A stretch of DNA of 64,000 nt from an uncultured Pirellulaceae bacterium (GTDB lineage: Bacteria > Planctomycetota > Planctomycetia > Pirellulales > Pirellulaceae), in contig CALDYR010000041.1 in the NCBI GenBank assembly GCA_937944405.1, forward strand, positions 1-64,000, given 5' to 3'. Position 1 is the first letter of the stretch. The number at the start of each line of letters is the position of its first letter. The position numbers and the translations under genes are program-made. Below, piece by piece: positions 49,108-59,687 of the stretch. Below the pieces are notes generated by a model. That model was not told the DNA's origin. It was given only the letters and a program-made list of their open reading frames with translations, and made no database searches.

Positions 49108-49983
49108 ATGCCGGATCTACACGATCAAAATAAAATGCGAGTGGCCCTCCCCAAGGGACGCATGTTTGACGAAATTGTCTCGTTGCTCCAAGGGGCGGGA
49201 ATTTCGATCCGCAATTCCGAACGCGGTTACCGCCCAACCCTTTCTCTGCCGAACTACGACGCGAAAATTCTCAAACCACGCAACGTGATTTCGATGCTGG
49301 CTGCGGGGGCGAGAGACTTTGGGTTTGCCGGTGCTGACTGGATCTACGAAATGGGCGTCGAACTGGTCGAAGTCCTCAACACCGAACTCAACCCCGTACG
49401 TCTGGTGGTCGCTGCACCGCATGAAGTGCTGATCGATGGGGCGCTGCCCAAACGGCACTTAGTGATCGCGTCGGAATATCCACGCATGGCAGAAGACTGG
49501 ATCAAAAAAGATAACTTAGACGCCGAAGTCCTCACCACCTACGGCGCGACCGAAGTCTTCCCGCCTGAAGACGCGGATTTAATCATCGACAACACCGCCA
49601 CCGGTTCAACCCTCCGCGCTAACGGTTTGGTCATCATCGATGAAATCATGAAATCATCAACTCGGATGTATGCGTCCAAAGACGCGATGGCACACCCCGA
49701 AAAGAAACAGCAAATCGAAGACTTCGCGATGCTGATCGACGCAGTGCTCAAGGCTCGCACACGCGTGATGATGGACCTCAACGTCTCCAGCGACAACCTC
49801 GACGCGGTATTGAATTGCCTGCCCTCGATGCGACAACCCACCGTTTCGCCACTAAGTGATTCAGGATGGTTTGCCGTCCGATCGGCGGTGCCACGAAAGA
49901 AGCTGGCGGTGATCATCCCCAAGCTAAAAAACAGCGGCGCCTGCGACATCGTCACGACTTCCGCAGAACAACTGATTTCTTAG
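49108..49983 (+). CDS. hisG: ATP phosphoribosyltransferase (long form)
   Basis: 291 aa; RVALPKGRMFDEIVSLLQGAGI, DFGFAGADWIYEMGVELVEVL, DADLIIDNTATGSTLRANGL plus C-terminal regulatory domain. Confidence 0.95.
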   Translation: MPDLHDQNKMRVALPKGRMFDEIVSLLQGAGISIRNSERGYRPTLSLPNYDAKILKPRNVISMLAAGARDFGFAGADWIYEMGVELVEVLNTELNPVRLVVAAPHEVLIDGALPKRHLVIASEYPRMAEDWIKKDNLDAEVLTTYGATEVFPPEDADLIIDNTATGSTLRANGLVIIDEIMKSSTRMYASKDAMAHPEKKQQIEDFAMLIDAVLKARTRVMMDLNVSSDNLDAVLNCLPSMRQPTVSPLSDSGWFAVRSAVPRKKLAVIIPKLKNSGACDIVTTSAEQLIS

Positions 49984-50024
49984 TTTGATTCTCACCTCTA
50001 TTTTCTTTGTGTTGCTGAAATTAT

Positions 50025-51695
50025 ATGGCTTATAACCCGCCAGCATTTAAACACGAAATTACGCTGCAATTATCGCGTAACGAATCGACGTGCCCAATTG
50101 AGGATCTGCCCCAACAACTATCGGCGCAGTCCTCTTTGGTGTCGCGCTATCCCGACCACCTGCCATTGCAATCGGCGATTGCAAATTGGGTGGGGGTGGA
50201 AACGGACAGAATTGTCGTCACCGCCGGCGGGGACGACGCAATCGACAGAATCATGCGTCGTTCGATCACCACCGAACGCCCCAACGTTGTCTGCCACGCC
50301 CCCTCTTTTGAAATGATCAACGTCTACGCCGGAAACTACGGGGGCAACCTGTTAGAAACGGTTTGGCAGTCCGGAGATTTTCCGTTCGAACAATTCTGTG
50401 CCAACATCGACTCCCAGACCGCGATCGTCTGCGTCGTATCGCCCAACAACCCAACCGGCGGGGTGGTCGCGACGGAACAAATTTTACAAATCGCAACGTT
50501 AGCCAAACAAAATGGCGCGATGCTGTTGGTGGATAATGCCTACATTGAATTTGCCGACCAAGATCCCACCGCAACGCTAACGGCGAATGAAAACATTGGA
50601 ATCATCCGCACCTTCTCCAAAGCGTGGGGATTGGCCGGATTGCGGGTCGGTTATTTAATCGCGCCCTCGGCATCCTACGCCACGACGATCCGCGATACCG
50701 CCGGGCCGTTCCCCGTTTCGTCGGTTTCTCTGGAAACCGCGCGCACCGCGATCTCGGATCACCAAAACGCGATGCGATCTGGTTTGGCAATGGTCCGCCA
50801 AATTCGGTCTATCTTGATGACGTTACTGACAGATTGCGGTGCCAAACCGCTGCCTTCAGGTGGTAATTTCATCCTAGCCCAATTCGATGATGCCGACGCG
50901 GTTTGGGAGAAACTGGTAGAATCGGGAGTAGGAGTGCGGAAGTTTCCCGGTGCAGCGCTACTAGAGAATCGAATACGCATCACAGTGCCAACCACCGTCG
51001 GAGACTACCTGCAATTGGCCAACGGAATCTGCGCTGCAACCACCAGCGATCCTGAACTGGCCAAAGCGCGAATCACGGAACTCAAACGCCCACCGATTGA
51101 CGGTCCAACAGGCGCCAACCGAGTCGCATCGACCGACCGCGAAACCAAAGAGACTAAAATTGATATCGAACTCAACCTCGACGGTACCGGACAGGTCGAA
51201 GTTTCGACCGGGATTGGGTTCATGGACCATATGCTGACCGCGTTGGCGTTTCACAGCAAAATCGATTTAAAGTTGATCTGCGACGGCGACCTTCACATCG
51301 ACGACCACCACACCGCCGAAGACTGCGCATTGGCATTAGGCACCGCGATCGACCAAGCGTTAGGGCCGCGCAGAGGGATTCAGCGTTTCGGTTCGGCCTA
51401 CGCGCCGTTGGATGAAGCGTTGGCTCGAACGGTTATCGATCTCAGCGGTCGTCCGTGGCCTGAAATTCACTTAGGACTCGAACGTGAAATGGTCGGCACT
51501 TGGGCGTGCGAGAACATTACTCACTTTTTCCAATCGCTTGCGATGACCCTTAAATGCAGCCTCCACGTCGACGTCATCCGAGGCACCAATGATCACCACC
51601 GCGCCGAAGCCGCGTTTAAGTCTTGTGCAAAAGCGCTCCGTGAAGCCCTAACCCGAACCTCGGGCGACGTCCCCAGTACCAAGGGTGTACTTTAA
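50025..51695 (+). CDS. Bifunctional histidinol-phosphate aminotransferase / imidazoleglycerol-phosphate dehydratase
   Basis: 556 aa: HisC N-terminal half (SPNNPTGGVV, LLVDNAYIEFAD, IIRTFSKAWGLAGLRVGYLIAP) then HisB half (VSTGIGFMDHMLTALAFHSKIDL, DDHHTAEDCALALGTAIDQALG, DHHRAEAAFKSCAKALREAL). Confidence 0.95.
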   Translation: MAYNPPAFKHEITLQLSRNESTCPIEDLPQQLSAQSSLVSRYPDHLPLQSAIANWVGVETDRIVVTAGGDDAIDRIMRRSITTERPNVVCHAPSFEMINVYAGNYGGNLLETVWQSGDFPFEQFCANIDSQTAIVCVVSPNNPTGGVVATEQILQIATLAKQNGAMLLVDNAYIEFADQDPTATLTANENIGIIRTFSKAWGLAGLRVGYLIAPSASYATTIRDTAGPFPVSSVSLETARTAISDHQNAMRSGLAMVRQIRSILMTLLTDCGAKPLPSGGNFILAQFDDADAVWEKLVESGVGVRKFPGAALLENRIRITVPTTVGDYLQLANGICAATTSDPELAKARITELKRPPIDGPTGANRVASTDRETKETKIDIELNLDGTGQVEVSTGIGFMDHMLTALAFHSKIDLKLICDGDLHIDDHHTAEDCALALGTAIDQALGPRRGIQRFGSAYAPLDEALARTVIDLSGRPWPEIHLGLEREMVGTWACENITHFFQSLAMTLKCSLHVDVIRGTNDHHRAEAAFKSCAKALREALTRTSGDVPSTKGVL

Positions 51696-51833
51696 GCAAG
51701 GGTTTTAACACGCCCCATAGAGAACATCCCATAGAGAACGTAATAGGGCCGCAACTGCACACCTCAAGGAAGCTAAATACTGGCTCCTTCAAAAGGATTT
51801 TCCGAAACGAATTCCAGTCCCCAAACCAATCCC

Positions 51834-52322
51834 ATGCAAGAATTCACTGGTAGAACCCCTTCAGTAGCGGGTAAACGTTTCGCGCTCGTAGTTTCGAACT
51901 ATTACGAAAACATCACCCATAAACTGCGGGACGGTGCGATCAAAACATTGACCGATGCTGGCGTGGCGGAATCTGACATCGCAACCCTTTGGACGCCGGG
52001 ATCGTGGGAACTGCCGGCGGCCACGCTACGGGCGCTAAAATCTGGGAATTTCGACGCCGTGGTCATCTTGGGCTGTGTAATTAAAGGTCAGACCACCCAC
52101 GACCAGCACATCAACGCCGCCATCAGCAACGGCATCGCCGAACTAACGTTGCAATTTGACGTGCCCATTGGGTTCGGGTTACTGACCTGCAACACGCTGC
52201 AACAGGCGCTCGACCGTTCCGGCGGATCGGTCGGCAACAAGGGCGTCGAAGCGGCTCAAGCGGCAGTACATATGGCGCAAATGTTTGACGAATTTGCCAC
52301 GATCACGAAAAATAGTCTTTGA
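51834..52322 (+). CDS. ribH: 6,7-dimethyl-8-ribityllumazine synthase
   Basis: 162 aa; TPGSWELPAATLRAL, VVILGCVIKGQTTHDQHINAAISNGIAELTLQFDVPIGFGLLTCNTLQQALDRSGG. Confidence 0.95.
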   Translation: MQEFTGRTPSVAGKRFALVVSNYYENITHKLRDGAIKTLTDAGVAESDIATLWTPGSWELPAATLRALKSGNFDAVVILGCVIKGQTTHDQHINAAISNGIAELTLQFDVPIGFGLLTCNTLQQALDRSGGSVGNKGVEAAQAAVHMAQMFDEFATITKNSL

Positions 52323-52437
52323 ATGTCGACCGGCAATCACGCCTCCCCTAATTTCCGATCGCGCGACAATCGCGTAAGATGCCAGTGCGCACAATTGTGC
52401 GTTTTCTTTGACCTCCCTAGTACGCACGAACCTGTCC

Positions 52438-52887
52438 ATGTCACGTCGCAGCCGCGCCCGAGCGATTGTTCTGCAGATCCTCTACCAAGACGATCTCAAT
52501 CCAACTCAACCCGAAGATGTAAAAATTCGGTTCGTAAATTCTCGATTGAAGAACAATCAAGCCTTGGTCAAATTCGCGGATGGACTAATCATCGGTGTAC
52601 GACAGCATCGACACGACCTTGACGAAAGACTGGCTAAAATCGCAGACAATTGGCGGCTATCGCGGATGGCAGCGACCGACCGTAACGTGCTGCGGTTGGG
52701 CGCCTATGAATTGCTGCACACCGACACCCCGGCGCCGGTGGTCATCAACGAAGCGATCGAATTAGCACGACGATACGGCACCGATCAGTCGGCTCAATTT
52801 GTTAACGGCGTGTTGGACCGACTGTTGAAACGGACTAAAATTGCTGCTGACCAAACGACCAATCAAGAACCGACCGATTCACTGTAA
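52438..52887 (+). CDS. nusB: Transcription antitermination factor NusB
   Basis: SRRSRARAIVLQILYQDDLN...RMAATDRNVLRLGAYELLHTDTPAPVVINEAIELARRYGTDQSAQFVNGVLDRL. Confidence 0.93.
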   Translation: MSRRSRARAIVLQILYQDDLNPTQPEDVKIRFVNSRLKNNQALVKFADGLIIGVRQHRHDLDERLAKIADNWRLSRMAATDRNVLRLGAYELLHTDTPAPVVINEAIELARRYGTDQSAQFVNGVLDRLLKRTKIAADQTTNQEPTDSL

Positions 52888-52901
52888 TAAGACTATCCGC
52901 C

Positions 52902-53936
52902 ATGGCGCGCTGGAACCCGTTCGGATCATCCGACAAAAAAAAATCTGACGACGATTCAACTCAGGCTAAAACACAAGCTTCTCGCGATTCTGATTCCGGC
53001 AATCAGCCAGCCCCCAAAAAGGGGCTGCTGGGCGGCATCCGCCAGGCGATGAAGAAAACGATGGAGGTGCTCAACACCGACATCCGCGATTTGGTTAAAG
53101 ATGAAGGGCGCCTTGTAGACGATCAATTCTTGGACGAACTTTACGCCTATTTGATCAAAACCGACATGGGCAATGGGCCGGCCGCGAAAATTCGTGACGA
53201 TATCAAATCGAAGTATCGCGCTCGAAAAATGACCTTGGTGCAGTTGATCGATTCAGCCAAAGGCACGATCACCGGGATCATGCAACAAGACACCGCCAAT
53301 ATCAACATGGCCGCATCAGGTACCACCGTCATCATGGTCGTAGGCGTCAACGGTGCCGGCAAAACCACGTCGATCGCCAAATTGGTGAACCTATTTAAAA
53401 AGCAGGGCAAAAGCGTGGTGCTGGGGGCCGGTGATACCTTCCGCGCCGCAGCAGTTGAGCAGTTATCTATCTGGGCCGACCGGATGGGCGCAGAAATCGT
53501 CACCGGACGCCAAGGCAGCGACCCGGCCAGCGTGGCCTACAAAGCGGTCGATACCGCAATCAAATCTCAAGCCGATATCTGTATTGTTGACACCGCCGGA
53601 AGATTGCAAACACAGAATAATTTGATGGATGAACTGGGACGAATCCGGCGCGTGATACAAAAAGTGTCTGCTGACGCACCGCACGAGGTGCTGTTGGTGT
53701 TGGATTCTACCGCCGGACAAAACGCGATTTCACAGGCCCGTGGTTTCGGTGAAGCGGCCGGCTGTACCGGCATCGTTTTAGCTAAGCTTGACGGATCGGC
53801 CAAAGGCGGCGTCGCGATTCCCATTCGGCAAGAATTCGGATTACCCGTAAAATTTGTTGGGCTTGGAGAAACGCCTGAAGATTTTGCCAAATTCGATGTC
53901 GCCGCCTACGTTGACGCCCTGTTTGATACCACGTAA
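52902..53936 (+). CDS. ftsY: Signal recognition particle receptor FtsY
   Basis: 344 aa; VVGVNGAGKTTSIAKLVNLFKKQGKSVVLGAGDTFRAAAVEQL, DTAGRLQTQNNLMDEL, AKLDGSAKGGVAIPI. Confidence 0.96.
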   Translation: MARWNPFGSSDKKKSDDDSTQAKTQASRDSDSGNQPAPKKGLLGGIRQAMKKTMEVLNTDIRDLVKDEGRLVDDQFLDELYAYLIKTDMGNGPAAKIRDDIKSKYRARKMTLVQLIDSAKGTITGIMQQDTANINMAASGTTVIMVVGVNGAGKTTSIAKLVNLFKKQGKSVVLGAGDTFRAAAVEQLSIWADRMGAEIVTGRQGSDPASVAYKAVDTAIKSQADICIVDTAGRLQTQNNLMDELGRIRRVIQKVSADAPHEVLLVLDSTAGQNAISQARGFGEAAGCTGIVLAKLDGSAKGGVAIPIRQEFGLPVKFVGLGETPEDFAKFDVAAYVDALFDTT

Positions 53937-54058
53937 TCGAATCGACCGCTCAACATGTCTCCGGTGTCCAAAAGCGGTTCGCTCCAACCGCAATAATTGA
54001 CCGATCAGGCCGGAGGCGTGGGTTATTGAAGACGTGGGTTCCGAGCCCCTGTGGCTGC

Positions 54059-54874
54059 TTATTTAGCGCGCGGAGGCTTGCTGCCGGGTTTTGAATTAAC
54101 GTTTTCCATTACCCAGCGATTGACATCTCCCAACAGCGCGTCTGAAATCTGATCGTCGCCGGGATATTGACGCAACGTCAGGGAAAAACCAGCGATGTGG
54201 AGTAGTCGCAACTGTTCGCATAGTTGCTGTTGTTGGAAATGAGTTGATTTGCGGCAGTGCGCCCAGAAAACGGGTAGCTTCCTTGAATGATCCCAACGGC
54301 ACAAAGGCGTGCCTGTCACCGGCAATGGGCCGTTTATCGCCAGCACCCCAGCAAACAATTCCGGTCGTTCCAAAGCAACCCGAAACGCCATCGTTGCGCC
54401 CGCACCGCCCCCCGCTAAAAAGATTCGTTGTGGATTGATGTTGAATCGGGATCGCGCTTCCGCAACGGCCCCCACCACCGCGTCGTGCGCTGCGTAAATG
54501 GATGGATTGTCTTGCGTCCAAGCTTCATCTGTTGACGCGATTGTCGGTGCCACGGCAACATAATTCCTCATGCTCACACGCGGCATAATTTCATGCACCT
54601 CGCTGGCGTTCTGTTGGTCCGCGTGCAACCAAACAATCAGCGGGTAAGCGTAGTTCCGTTCGTAGTGCATCGGCACGAATACCGATGGATCTTGGCTACG
54701 CCGCAAAACGGTTGATGACTGACCATCGGCATTGTCTTGGCGACCAACCTTCCCTCTTTGCGATGCAATTGGTCCTAGTGTTCGGATCTCCTGATTCGAT
54801 GCCATCGCCAGTGGGCTGATCTTAATGCGGTTCATAGTTCGCCAGGAAGGGGGAGGTTGATTGCCGAAGTTCAA
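54059..54874 (-). CDS. Alpha/beta-hydrolase (esterase/phospholipase-carboxylesterase type)
   Basis: 271 aa; YPLIVWLHADQQNASEV, RIFLAGGGAGATMAFRVALERPELFAGVLAINGPLP. Confidence 0.75.
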   Translation of the reverse strand: MNFGNQPPPSWRTMNRIKISPLAMASNQEIRTLGPIASQRGKVGRQDNADGQSSTVLRRSQDPSVFVPMHYERNYAYPLIVWLHADQQNASEVHEIMPRVSMRNYVAVAPTIASTDEAWTQDNPSIYAAHDAVVGAVAEARSRFNINPQRIFLAGGGAGATMAFRVALERPELFAGVLAINGPLPVTGTPLCRWDHSRKLPVFWAHCRKSTHFQQQQLCEQLRLLHIAGFSLTLRQYPGDDQISDALLGDVNRWVMENVNSKPGSKPPRAK

Positions 54875-55298
54875 AGGTTGTAAAAAAGATGCTTAGGCAA
54901 GTCAACGCTGTTATCGCAGAGGAAGAAATACAGCCAAAATTCACCGCTGCTAGCGAACCAAAACAGCACTGCACGATGCCGCTATGCTTCGCACGATCAC
55001 AGTTGAGTTCTCAATTCACAGCCAAACCTCACAACCAAATTCATCATTGGCGCACCCTATAAACGGCTTGGAAAACTAAAACCTGGTGGTTGGCCAAAAC
55101 TTGAAATTGGGATGTGGCTGGATAGCAGCCACCCAAAAGGGACGGGGCAAGTGGATGTCGAATCTTCCGACATCCATCTGATCTCTATTCTCAACAGCCC
55201 GTCGCAACGATTGCCTTTGACAAAATTCGCAACCAAATCAACCCCGATGGTTCGAAAAAAACAAGTCCACGGGTCGAAAAACAGCGCGGTCAAATAGC

Positions 55299-56276
55299 CT
55301 ACAACAAATCCTTCACTTCTTCGGCTTCCTCTTTCAATTCTGCCATCGTGGCGTCCATTTTCTGCCGGCTGAATTCGTCGATTTCAAGCCCTTGTACAAT
55401 CGAGTATTCGCCGTCTTTGCACGTTACGGGAAACGAGTAAATCAGTCCTTTTTCGATTCCGTAACTGCCATCGCTGGGGATCGCCATACTGACCCAGTCA
55501 CCTTCGCCGGTGCCTTGAAACCATGTTCGCATATGAGCGATTGCGGCGTTGGCAGCCGACGCAGCGCTCGATGCTCCGCGCGCTTCGATGATCGCGGCGC
55601 CGCGTTTTTGAACGGTAGGAATAAATGTTTCCCGATACCAATCTTGGTCTACCGAATCGGTCGCTGGTTTTTCACCGATGATTGTGTTGGAGATGTCAGG
55701 GTATTGAGTCGCCGAATGGTTGCCCCAGATCGTCATTTTGGACACCGTTGTTGAATCCACATCAAGTTTCGTAGCCAATTGGCTGATCGCACGGTTATGA
55801 TCCAATCGCGTCATCGCCGTGATATTCCCAGGTTTAATCGAAGGTGCGTTGGCCATCGTGATCAACGCATTGGTGTTCGCGGGGTTGCCGACGACCAAAA
55901 CACGGATGTCTTTTTTGGCATGCGCGTCGATCGCTTTGCCTTGGACGGAGAAGATTTTCGAATTCGCGGTCAGCAAATCTTTACGCTCCATACCTTTTTT
56001 GCGCGGCATCGCACCAACAAGCAACGCGAAATCAGCATCCTTAAACGCAACATTAGGATCGTCGGTAGCTACAATCCCTTTTAACAACGGAAATGCACAG
56101 TCATCTAATTCCATTACCACGCCATTGAGGGCGTTAAGCGCGGGGGGAATCTCCAGCAATTGCAAGATCACAGGTTGGTCAGGGCCCAACATATCTCCAG
56201 CGGCGATGCGAAACAGTAGGCCGTAACTAATTTGCCCTGCGGCACCGGTAACGGTAATTCTCAGAGGAGACTTCAT
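55299..56276 (-). CDS. mdh: Malate dehydrogenase
   Basis: [77 protein letters not shown]. Start refined to MKSPLRIT. Confidence 0.93.
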   Translation of the reverse strand: MKSPLRITVTGAAGQISYGLLFRIAAGDMLGPDQPVILQLLEIPPALNALNGVVMELDDCAFPLLKGIVATDDPNVAFKDADFALLVGAMPRKKGMERKDLLTANSKIFSVQGKAIDAHAKKDIRVLVVGNPANTNALITMANAPSIKPGNITAMTRLDHNRAISQLATKLDVDSTTVSKMTIWGNHSATQYPDISNTIIGEKPATDSVDQDWYRETFIPTVQKRGAAIIEARGASSAASAANAAIAHMRTWFQGTGEGDWVSMAIPSDGSYGIEKGLIYSFPVTCKDGEYSIVQGLEIDEFSRQKMDATMAELKEEAEEVKDLL

Positions 56277-56517
56277 GCTAATTTTCCTGACATTCAAATG
56301 GTTTGCGTTAAGACGAACGGCGGCTGGCGATTGACGACCGGCGGTCTGCGACCGGCGATTAAGATTGAAAGTCTGCCCCACACCGCAGGCGTAGAAATTC
56401 AAGTGATCCATGCGTCGGGGCTTCACTGCGCCCCGCGTGCTCAGCCTCTGTCCAGAATGTCCGAATATCGTTTAGACACAGCAAAACATCAAGTGGTGCG
56501 GACTCAATCGAGCGGTC

Positions 56518-58041
56518 CTAATCATCAATTTGATGCTCGAATTGGCTCAAGTCGATCTTCTCGGGCAGCGCTTCAGAATCGCGGGGCGCCAAACGGCCAC
56601 CCCGGTTTTTATTACGCGCTATTACAAACCAAACCGCCAACCAGAACGCCACAAAAAAGATAAGCAACAAAACACGTATCAACGGGTCTACCCCGTGAGC
56701 ACTCGTGTTATCCGCTGCGACCTCAAATCGATGAGCGATCACTAACGGACTCACTTGGCCGGATTGATCAGCATCGACCGAGACCTTAGATCGGTATTTA
56801 ATAAATCGGTAGAAGTGCCCTTCCAATTGTGCAGACCTGCCCTCAAGTTCCCCCGGCGTCATCCCCGACGGCAACTCCGGCACGCAAACCGTTATCGGGA
56901 ACTGTTCGAACCTAATACTTTCATTCCCCGTCGTTCTCACCACGACGTCTCGGCCGCCTAAATCGGGAAATAGACTAACTTGGAAATAGCGATTCACCCC
57001 GACTTGCGATTGCCGATCTTGGTCGACAATTTCAATGGGCACGCACTGCCGCAAACGCCCCGCCAGCGTTATCGCGTCACCAAAGTAATTCGTTGGGGCC
57101 GACATCAAATCGGTAAAACTGATTCCGCCACTGGCCCGAACATCGGCCGAAGGTTCCGAAGATTGCAGCGCTCTGGCTGCCGCCAACATTTGATAGAAAG
57201 CATCGGAATCGTGTTGAGAAAACGGTTTGCTGTTCTGTTGCCGCACGTCGTCAAACAAACCAACATCCACGCCACATGCGGCAAGTTCGATTTGTCCGGC
57301 ACTTACCGCCATCTCCGAGTCCGCATGGGTCGGGAACCAGGCAAAACGTTTGGCGATGAACAACGGCACTTCCGCGACGGCAACGGTGTCGCGATTTCTG
57401 GCTCCATTGTTTCCATCGCTTCGGTTTTGGATACTTACCTTTAGCGATCCATCCTCCGGGTTCGCCTGCGCAGCGACGGTGTTGTAAAAGAATCCGGTAA
57501 ATTCAATCGGTTGGTCCAGCGACTGATTCAGCCTCAGCTTCCGGGGCGCCGACCGCGTCATCAGAAACACTGGCTGTCCAGAATCGTCTAAGCACTGCGC
57601 GATGTAGACGCCTTTGAGTTCTGGGGTCGCGATCTCCGAAGCAAAACGCAGTTGGCTCAAACGTTGAAGCGTCAAAGCCCGATGGAAAGTCCAGAATCGA
57701 AATCTCGGCGGTGACTCCAACAATTGCTGCCAAGAAACAGCTGAGGAAAACTGACTCCACTTTTCAAAGTTAGCCGAAGAAACTTTCGCACTCCGGAACA
57801 ACAGCTTCAACAGTTGAGCGTCGCCGAGGTCGAGCGCATCTCCGCCGGTCAAATCGTAAGCCTCGCTGACCGAAAAACCCGAAAGTTGGATCGCCATATC
57901 CCCGTTGGATTGGGCGACGACCGGACGAGCGCGTATCAAGCCAACCACGGGCACCACCAACAACGCGATCGAAAACGCAATCCCAAACAACAAAGAACAA
58001 TCGCGCGTCCCTCCCTTCCCAACCTTGCGAAATGCCATCAT
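56518..58041 (-). CDS. Unknown membrane-anchored protein with OB-like segment
   Basis: 507 aa; N-terminal TM, segment NYFGDAITLAGRLRQCVPIEI..., C-terminal TM (VLLLIFFVAFWLAVWFVIARNKNRGG). ATGA overlap with the gene at 58038. Confidence 0.65.
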   Translation of the reverse strand: MMAFRKVGKGGTRDCSLLFGIAFSIALLVVPVVGLIRARPVVAQSNGDMAIQLSGFSVSEAYDLTGGDALDLGDAQLLKLLFRSAKVSSANFEKWSQFSSAVSWQQLLESPPRFRFWTFHRALTLQRLSQLRFASEIATPELKGVYIAQCLDDSGQPVFLMTRSAPRKLRLNQSLDQPIEFTGFFYNTVAAQANPEDGSLKVSIQNRSDGNNGARNRDTVAVAEVPLFIAKRFAWFPTHADSEMAVSAGQIELAACGVDVGLFDDVRQQNSKPFSQHDSDAFYQMLAAARALQSSEPSADVRASGGISFTDLMSAPTNYFGDAITLAGRLRQCVPIEIVDQDRQSQVGVNRYFQVSLFPDLGGRDVVVRTTGNESIRFEQFPITVCVPELPSGMTPGELEGRSAQLEGHFYRFIKYRSKVSVDADQSGQVSPLVIAHRFEVAADNTSAHGVDPLIRVLLLIFFVAFWLAVWFVIARNKNRGGRLAPRDSEALPEKIDLSQFEHQIDD

Positions 58042-59687
58042 GAAAAATCCTCTTCTAACCGATCGTTCAGCTGACTGATGCGTTGAGTATCGGTCATCAC
58101 CGATGCGTCATTGGCTAATGCGCCCAGTGCCCGTGCGACGCGTTTGGAGGTGGGTTTATTGGCGATTTCAGATCCAGATTTTGTGGACCGAAAAACAACA
58201 TAAGCGATTGCTATCGCAGCGAATCCAGCAACGATAAAGAACATCATCACCGCAGCCAGCGAAGGGTGCCATGGCGATGCTGTTGACGGTGGGCGGCCTT
58301 GAGAGTTGGCGGTCCATGTTTCAGCGATCACGACCGGACAGTGGCTGACGGATTTGCTGGCGTCTTGGTATGACCTGATTTTAAAAAACCGTCCGTCGAT
58401 ACTCACCGGTACGCTGATGCTGCTAAATTTCTCGATTACCTTGACCGCCGAAGTGGCGAAACTAGCGGGCAGCGTCGCAACGTATACACAAATTAAACCA
58501 TCGTTATGGCCTTCAAGGGGGTCCACCCAGACTTCATAATACTCATCCAATTTCAACTTGGTGTTGGTGAGTGTTTTCTTACGGATGGTCAGCGCGGTCC
58601 CGGAAACCTTCACCCGTTGGCCGCGAAACGCCTGGGGTTGGCCTTTGAACTGCAGCAGGGCCCTTTCTACAACCGGAGGGGGGGCGCCCTGGTTGTTCGT
58701 GTTTGGATTCGTTTGTGTTTGCGCTGGCATAGGCATTGGCATTTTCACCCGAGCGTCACGCAGCACCGAGTCCCAAATTGCCAACCACGCCAATTTATCG
58801 CGCGGGTTACCGATGCCGGTCAAGTCCTCCACCTCTCGCATTACCAGCGGGTCAATAATCGATCGGATCGAACGCACGGCGGTTTGGCTGGCGATGGTAA
58901 AATCGGTTCCATTGGCCGACGATTTTAGCGCTGGTAATACGTCTTGGTGCCAACTGTGATCGAACGCGAAGAGATCCTCTGTCAGTTCCAATTTGCGGTC
59001 GCCATCGGACATCACCGCGATCGCTCCAAGGATCTTGGTTTGATTCTTATTGTTTTGCTGGATTAAGCTTTCAATCGCCGACTCAAACGGCAAATCATCC
59101 TTGGGGGGGGCAAGCTGCGATGCATCGATCCGGCGTAAAAGTTGATAGAAGGCTTCCCGTTGTGATTGCTCCAGCATCACAAACGTAGATTGCCAAAAAT
59201 CAATTGCCACCGGCGTTTGTTGCGGATCGGGATCGGCGACAGGATTTTGCTGGGCGGGTTCGTTTGATAATTTGCGGTTTGGTACCCCACCGTCAGATTG
59301 GAGAAGTTGGCTGGCGATAAGCTTGGACATGTGCCCTAAGTTGCCGGCTTGCGGTTGGGGCGTATTTACCGAATCGCTATTGACCGGGTGCGCATTTAAA
59401 AGAATCGCATCGGGCGCGATCTCCGTTTCAGAAAGCAGCGCTTTGATGGGAGGTCGATCAAACCCCAACCACATCCAGCGTTCGGGTTTCCCGGCTTCTT
59501 TCATCGCCACAATGACCAACAGCAGTAACCCCAGCAACGACAGCAGTCTAAGTTTAATCGCGCGATCGCCGCGACCGGGGTGTTGGCGGTTACCGTAACC
59601 GGTGTCGCGATTTTCGCCAGCTTTGGATCGCGCCGAAAAGTCCAATTTTCCTGGCGTCGCTTCGTTTTCTCTTTCGATTTCTTCCAT
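58038..59687 (-). CDS. Unknown membrane-anchored protein with OB-like segment
   Basis: 549 aa; N-terminal TM (LLSLLGLLLLVIVAM), segment AFRGQRVKVSGTALTIRK..., C-terminal TM (AAVMMFFIVAGFAAIAIAYVVF). Confidence 0.65.
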   Translation of the reverse strand: MEEIERENEATPGKLDFSARSKAGENRDTGYGNRQHPGRGDRAIKLRLLSLLGLLLLVIVAMKEAGKPERWMWLGFDRPPIKALLSETEIAPDAILLNAHPVNSDSVNTPQPQAGNLGHMSKLIASQLLQSDGGVPNRKLSNEPAQQNPVADPDPQQTPVAIDFWQSTFVMLEQSQREAFYQLLRRIDASQLAPPKDDLPFESAIESLIQQNNKNQTKILGAIAVMSDGDRKLELTEDLFAFDHSWHQDVLPALKSSANGTDFTIASQTAVRSIRSIIDPLVMREVEDLTGIGNPRDKLAWLAIWDSVLRDARVKMPMPMPAQTQTNPNTNNQGAPPPVVERALLQFKGQPQAFRGQRVKVSGTALTIRKKTLTNTKLKLDEYYEVWVDPLEGHNDGLICVYVATLPASFATSAVKVIEKFSSISVPVSIDGRFFKIRSYQDASKSVSHCPVVIAETWTANSQGRPPSTASPWHPSLAAVMMFFIVAGFAAIAIAYVVFRSTKSGSEIANKPTSKRVARALGALANDASVMTDTQRISQLNDRLEEDFS

